Positions 6,115-6,936 of a stretch of DNA of 6,936 nucleotides are shown here, one piece after another. The notes under the pieces were generated by a model. It did not search any database. It had not been told where the DNA came from and worked only from the letters and a program-made list of their open reading frames with translations. The translations under genes were made by a program, and so were the position numbers. Each line of letters starts with the position of its first letter. Position 1 is the stretch's first letter. Origin of the DNA: Bacteroidota bacterium (GTDB taxonomy: Bacteria > Bacteroidota > Bacteroidia > Flavobacteriales > Weeksellaceae). Location: positions 1 to 6,936 of the forward strand of contig JAFDZJ010000346.1 in assembly GCA_018266965.1 (NCBI GenBank). Reading direction: 5' to 3'.

Positions 6115-6936
6115 TCACTTTCTCAAAAACCATTCCACAAATTTTTTTATGCCATTTTGGAAATTTGTAGTTGGGTTATAATTCAACAAAGATTTTGCTT
6201 TGGAAATATCTGCATTGGTTTTTTGTACATCTCCTGGTTGCATTGGCAGAGGTGTAATATTGGCAGTTTGTTGTAAATTCATTTCTATTGTAGAAAGCAT
6301 TTTTCCGAGACTAATGACTTCATTTTCACCAAGATTAATGATTTCATACACCAAATTATTATTTTCCAAAAACTGAATAGATTTGCATATTCCATCGATA
6401 ATATCATCAATATAAGTATAATCTCTAGCTGTTAATCCATCTCCATAAAATGGTATTTCTTGATTGTTCCGAATGAGGGTTGCAAATTTTCTAATTGCCA
6501 AATCCGGCCTTTGTCTAGGACCATAAACAGTAAAAAACCTCAACTGCACCATATCGATATTATAAAGATGGTGGTAAACATGACCGAGTATTTCTCCACA
6601 TTTTTTGGTTGCAGCATAAGGAGAAATTGGCTTGTCCACGGAATCCGTTTCCGAAAATGGAATTTTGGGATTATTGCCATAAACACTAGAACTAGAAGCA
6701 CAAACAAATTTTTGCACCCCAAATTCCTTACACAATTCCCATAGATTCATGGTTCCACGGATATTGACTTCCTCGTATTCCAAAGGTCTTTCTATCGAAG
6801 GTCTTACTCCCGCCAAAGCTGCCAAATGGATTATCATATCGACAGAATGGTCATGGAAAATAGTTCTCATACCTTCCAAATCTCTAATATCTTGAAAATA
6901 TAATTGATAGTTTTCCGAATTACAAATTCCGATTAA
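6115..6936 (-). CDS. NAD-dependent sugar-nucleotide epimerase, UDP-glucuronate 4-epimerase-like (N-terminus outside window)
   Basis: This is an extended short-chain dehydrogenase that would interconvert nucleotide sugars, probably for capsule, LPS or other surface glycans. The frame is open to the right edge, giving 273 visible residues; the glycine-rich NAD-binding start is beyond the window. The first ATG-like codon near 6879 (a TTG) is internal, since family-like sequence (YFQDIRDLEGM) continues upstream of it. Visible motifs are HLAALAGVRPSIERPLEYEEVN, ASSSSVYG, SPYAATKK with the catalytic Y (6616-6618) and K (6604-6606), FFTVYGPRQRPD, ARDYTYIDDIIDGI, and near the end MQPGDVQKTNADISKAKSLL. 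The last motif and GVRPSIE point to the UDP-glucuronate 4-epimerase/CapI group rather than classical GalE, but the substrate is inferred. The start of the gene and its operon partners lie off the right edge. I see no clear terminator after its TGA stop. Confidence 0.93.
   Translation of the reverse strand, partial: LIGICNSENYQLYFQDIRDLEGMRTIFHDHSVDMIIHLAALAGVRPSIERPLEYEEVNIRGTMNLWELCKEFGVQKFVCASSSSVYGNNPKIPFSETDSVDKPISPYAATKKCGEILGHVYHHLYNIDMVQLRFFTVYGPRQRPDLAIRKFATLIRNNQEIPFYGDGLTARDYTYIDDIIDGICKSIQFLENNNLVYEIINLGENEVISLGKMLSTIEMNLQQTANITPLPMQPGDVQKTNADISKAKSLLNYNPTTNFQNGIKKFVEWFLRK

Noticed and set aside
6058..6744. Short frames overlapping the epimerase gene (plus strand 6058-6276 and 6460-6744; minus strand 6540-6722)
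   Set aside because: They overlap a clearly conserved epimerase frame and show no family features; they are shadows of it.

Overview
The window looks like an ordinary chromosomal segment of a low-GC member of the Bacteroidota, most probably class Flavobacteriia. The evidence is the long SecA with insertions typical of that phylum, a DUF2795 small protein of the flavobacterial type, a near-perfect Bacteroidota promoter (TTTG, 18 bases, TAnnTTTG), and A/T-rich leaders without a Shine-Dalgarno motif. A Weeksellaceae-type genus (Chryseobacterium, Riemerella and relatives) is my guess from protein appearance only.

Layout: positions 3-950 (+) hold the C-terminal part of an APC-family amino acid permease cut by the left edge. 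A 100-base gap leads to putP (1051-2550, +), a sodium/proline symporter. A strong bidirectional hairpin terminator (2560-2596) separates it from the convergent secA (2618-5689, -), the ATPase motor of the Sec preprotein translocase. Upstream of secA on the same strand come an imperfect hairpin (5744-5770), a 73-residue acidic DUF2795 protein (5779-6000, -) and its promoter (6017-6046, -). The right end is filled by a sugar-nucleotide epimerase of the UDP-glucuronate 4-epimerase-like group (6115-6936, -), whose NAD-binding N-terminus lies beyond the window.

The plus-strand pair are both amino acid uptake proteins and may be co-transcribed, since I see no convincing terminator between them. The minus-strand genes are functionally unrelated housekeeping or cell-surface genes. 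No mobile element, CRISPR array, RNA gene, phage gene or defence system is visible, and no gap between genes exceeds about 115 bases. I did not find an undescribed system. The points most worth a second look are how secA is transcribed relative to the DUF2795 gene and hairpin, the SecA that ends without the zinc-binding tail, and the uncharacterised DUF2795 protein.
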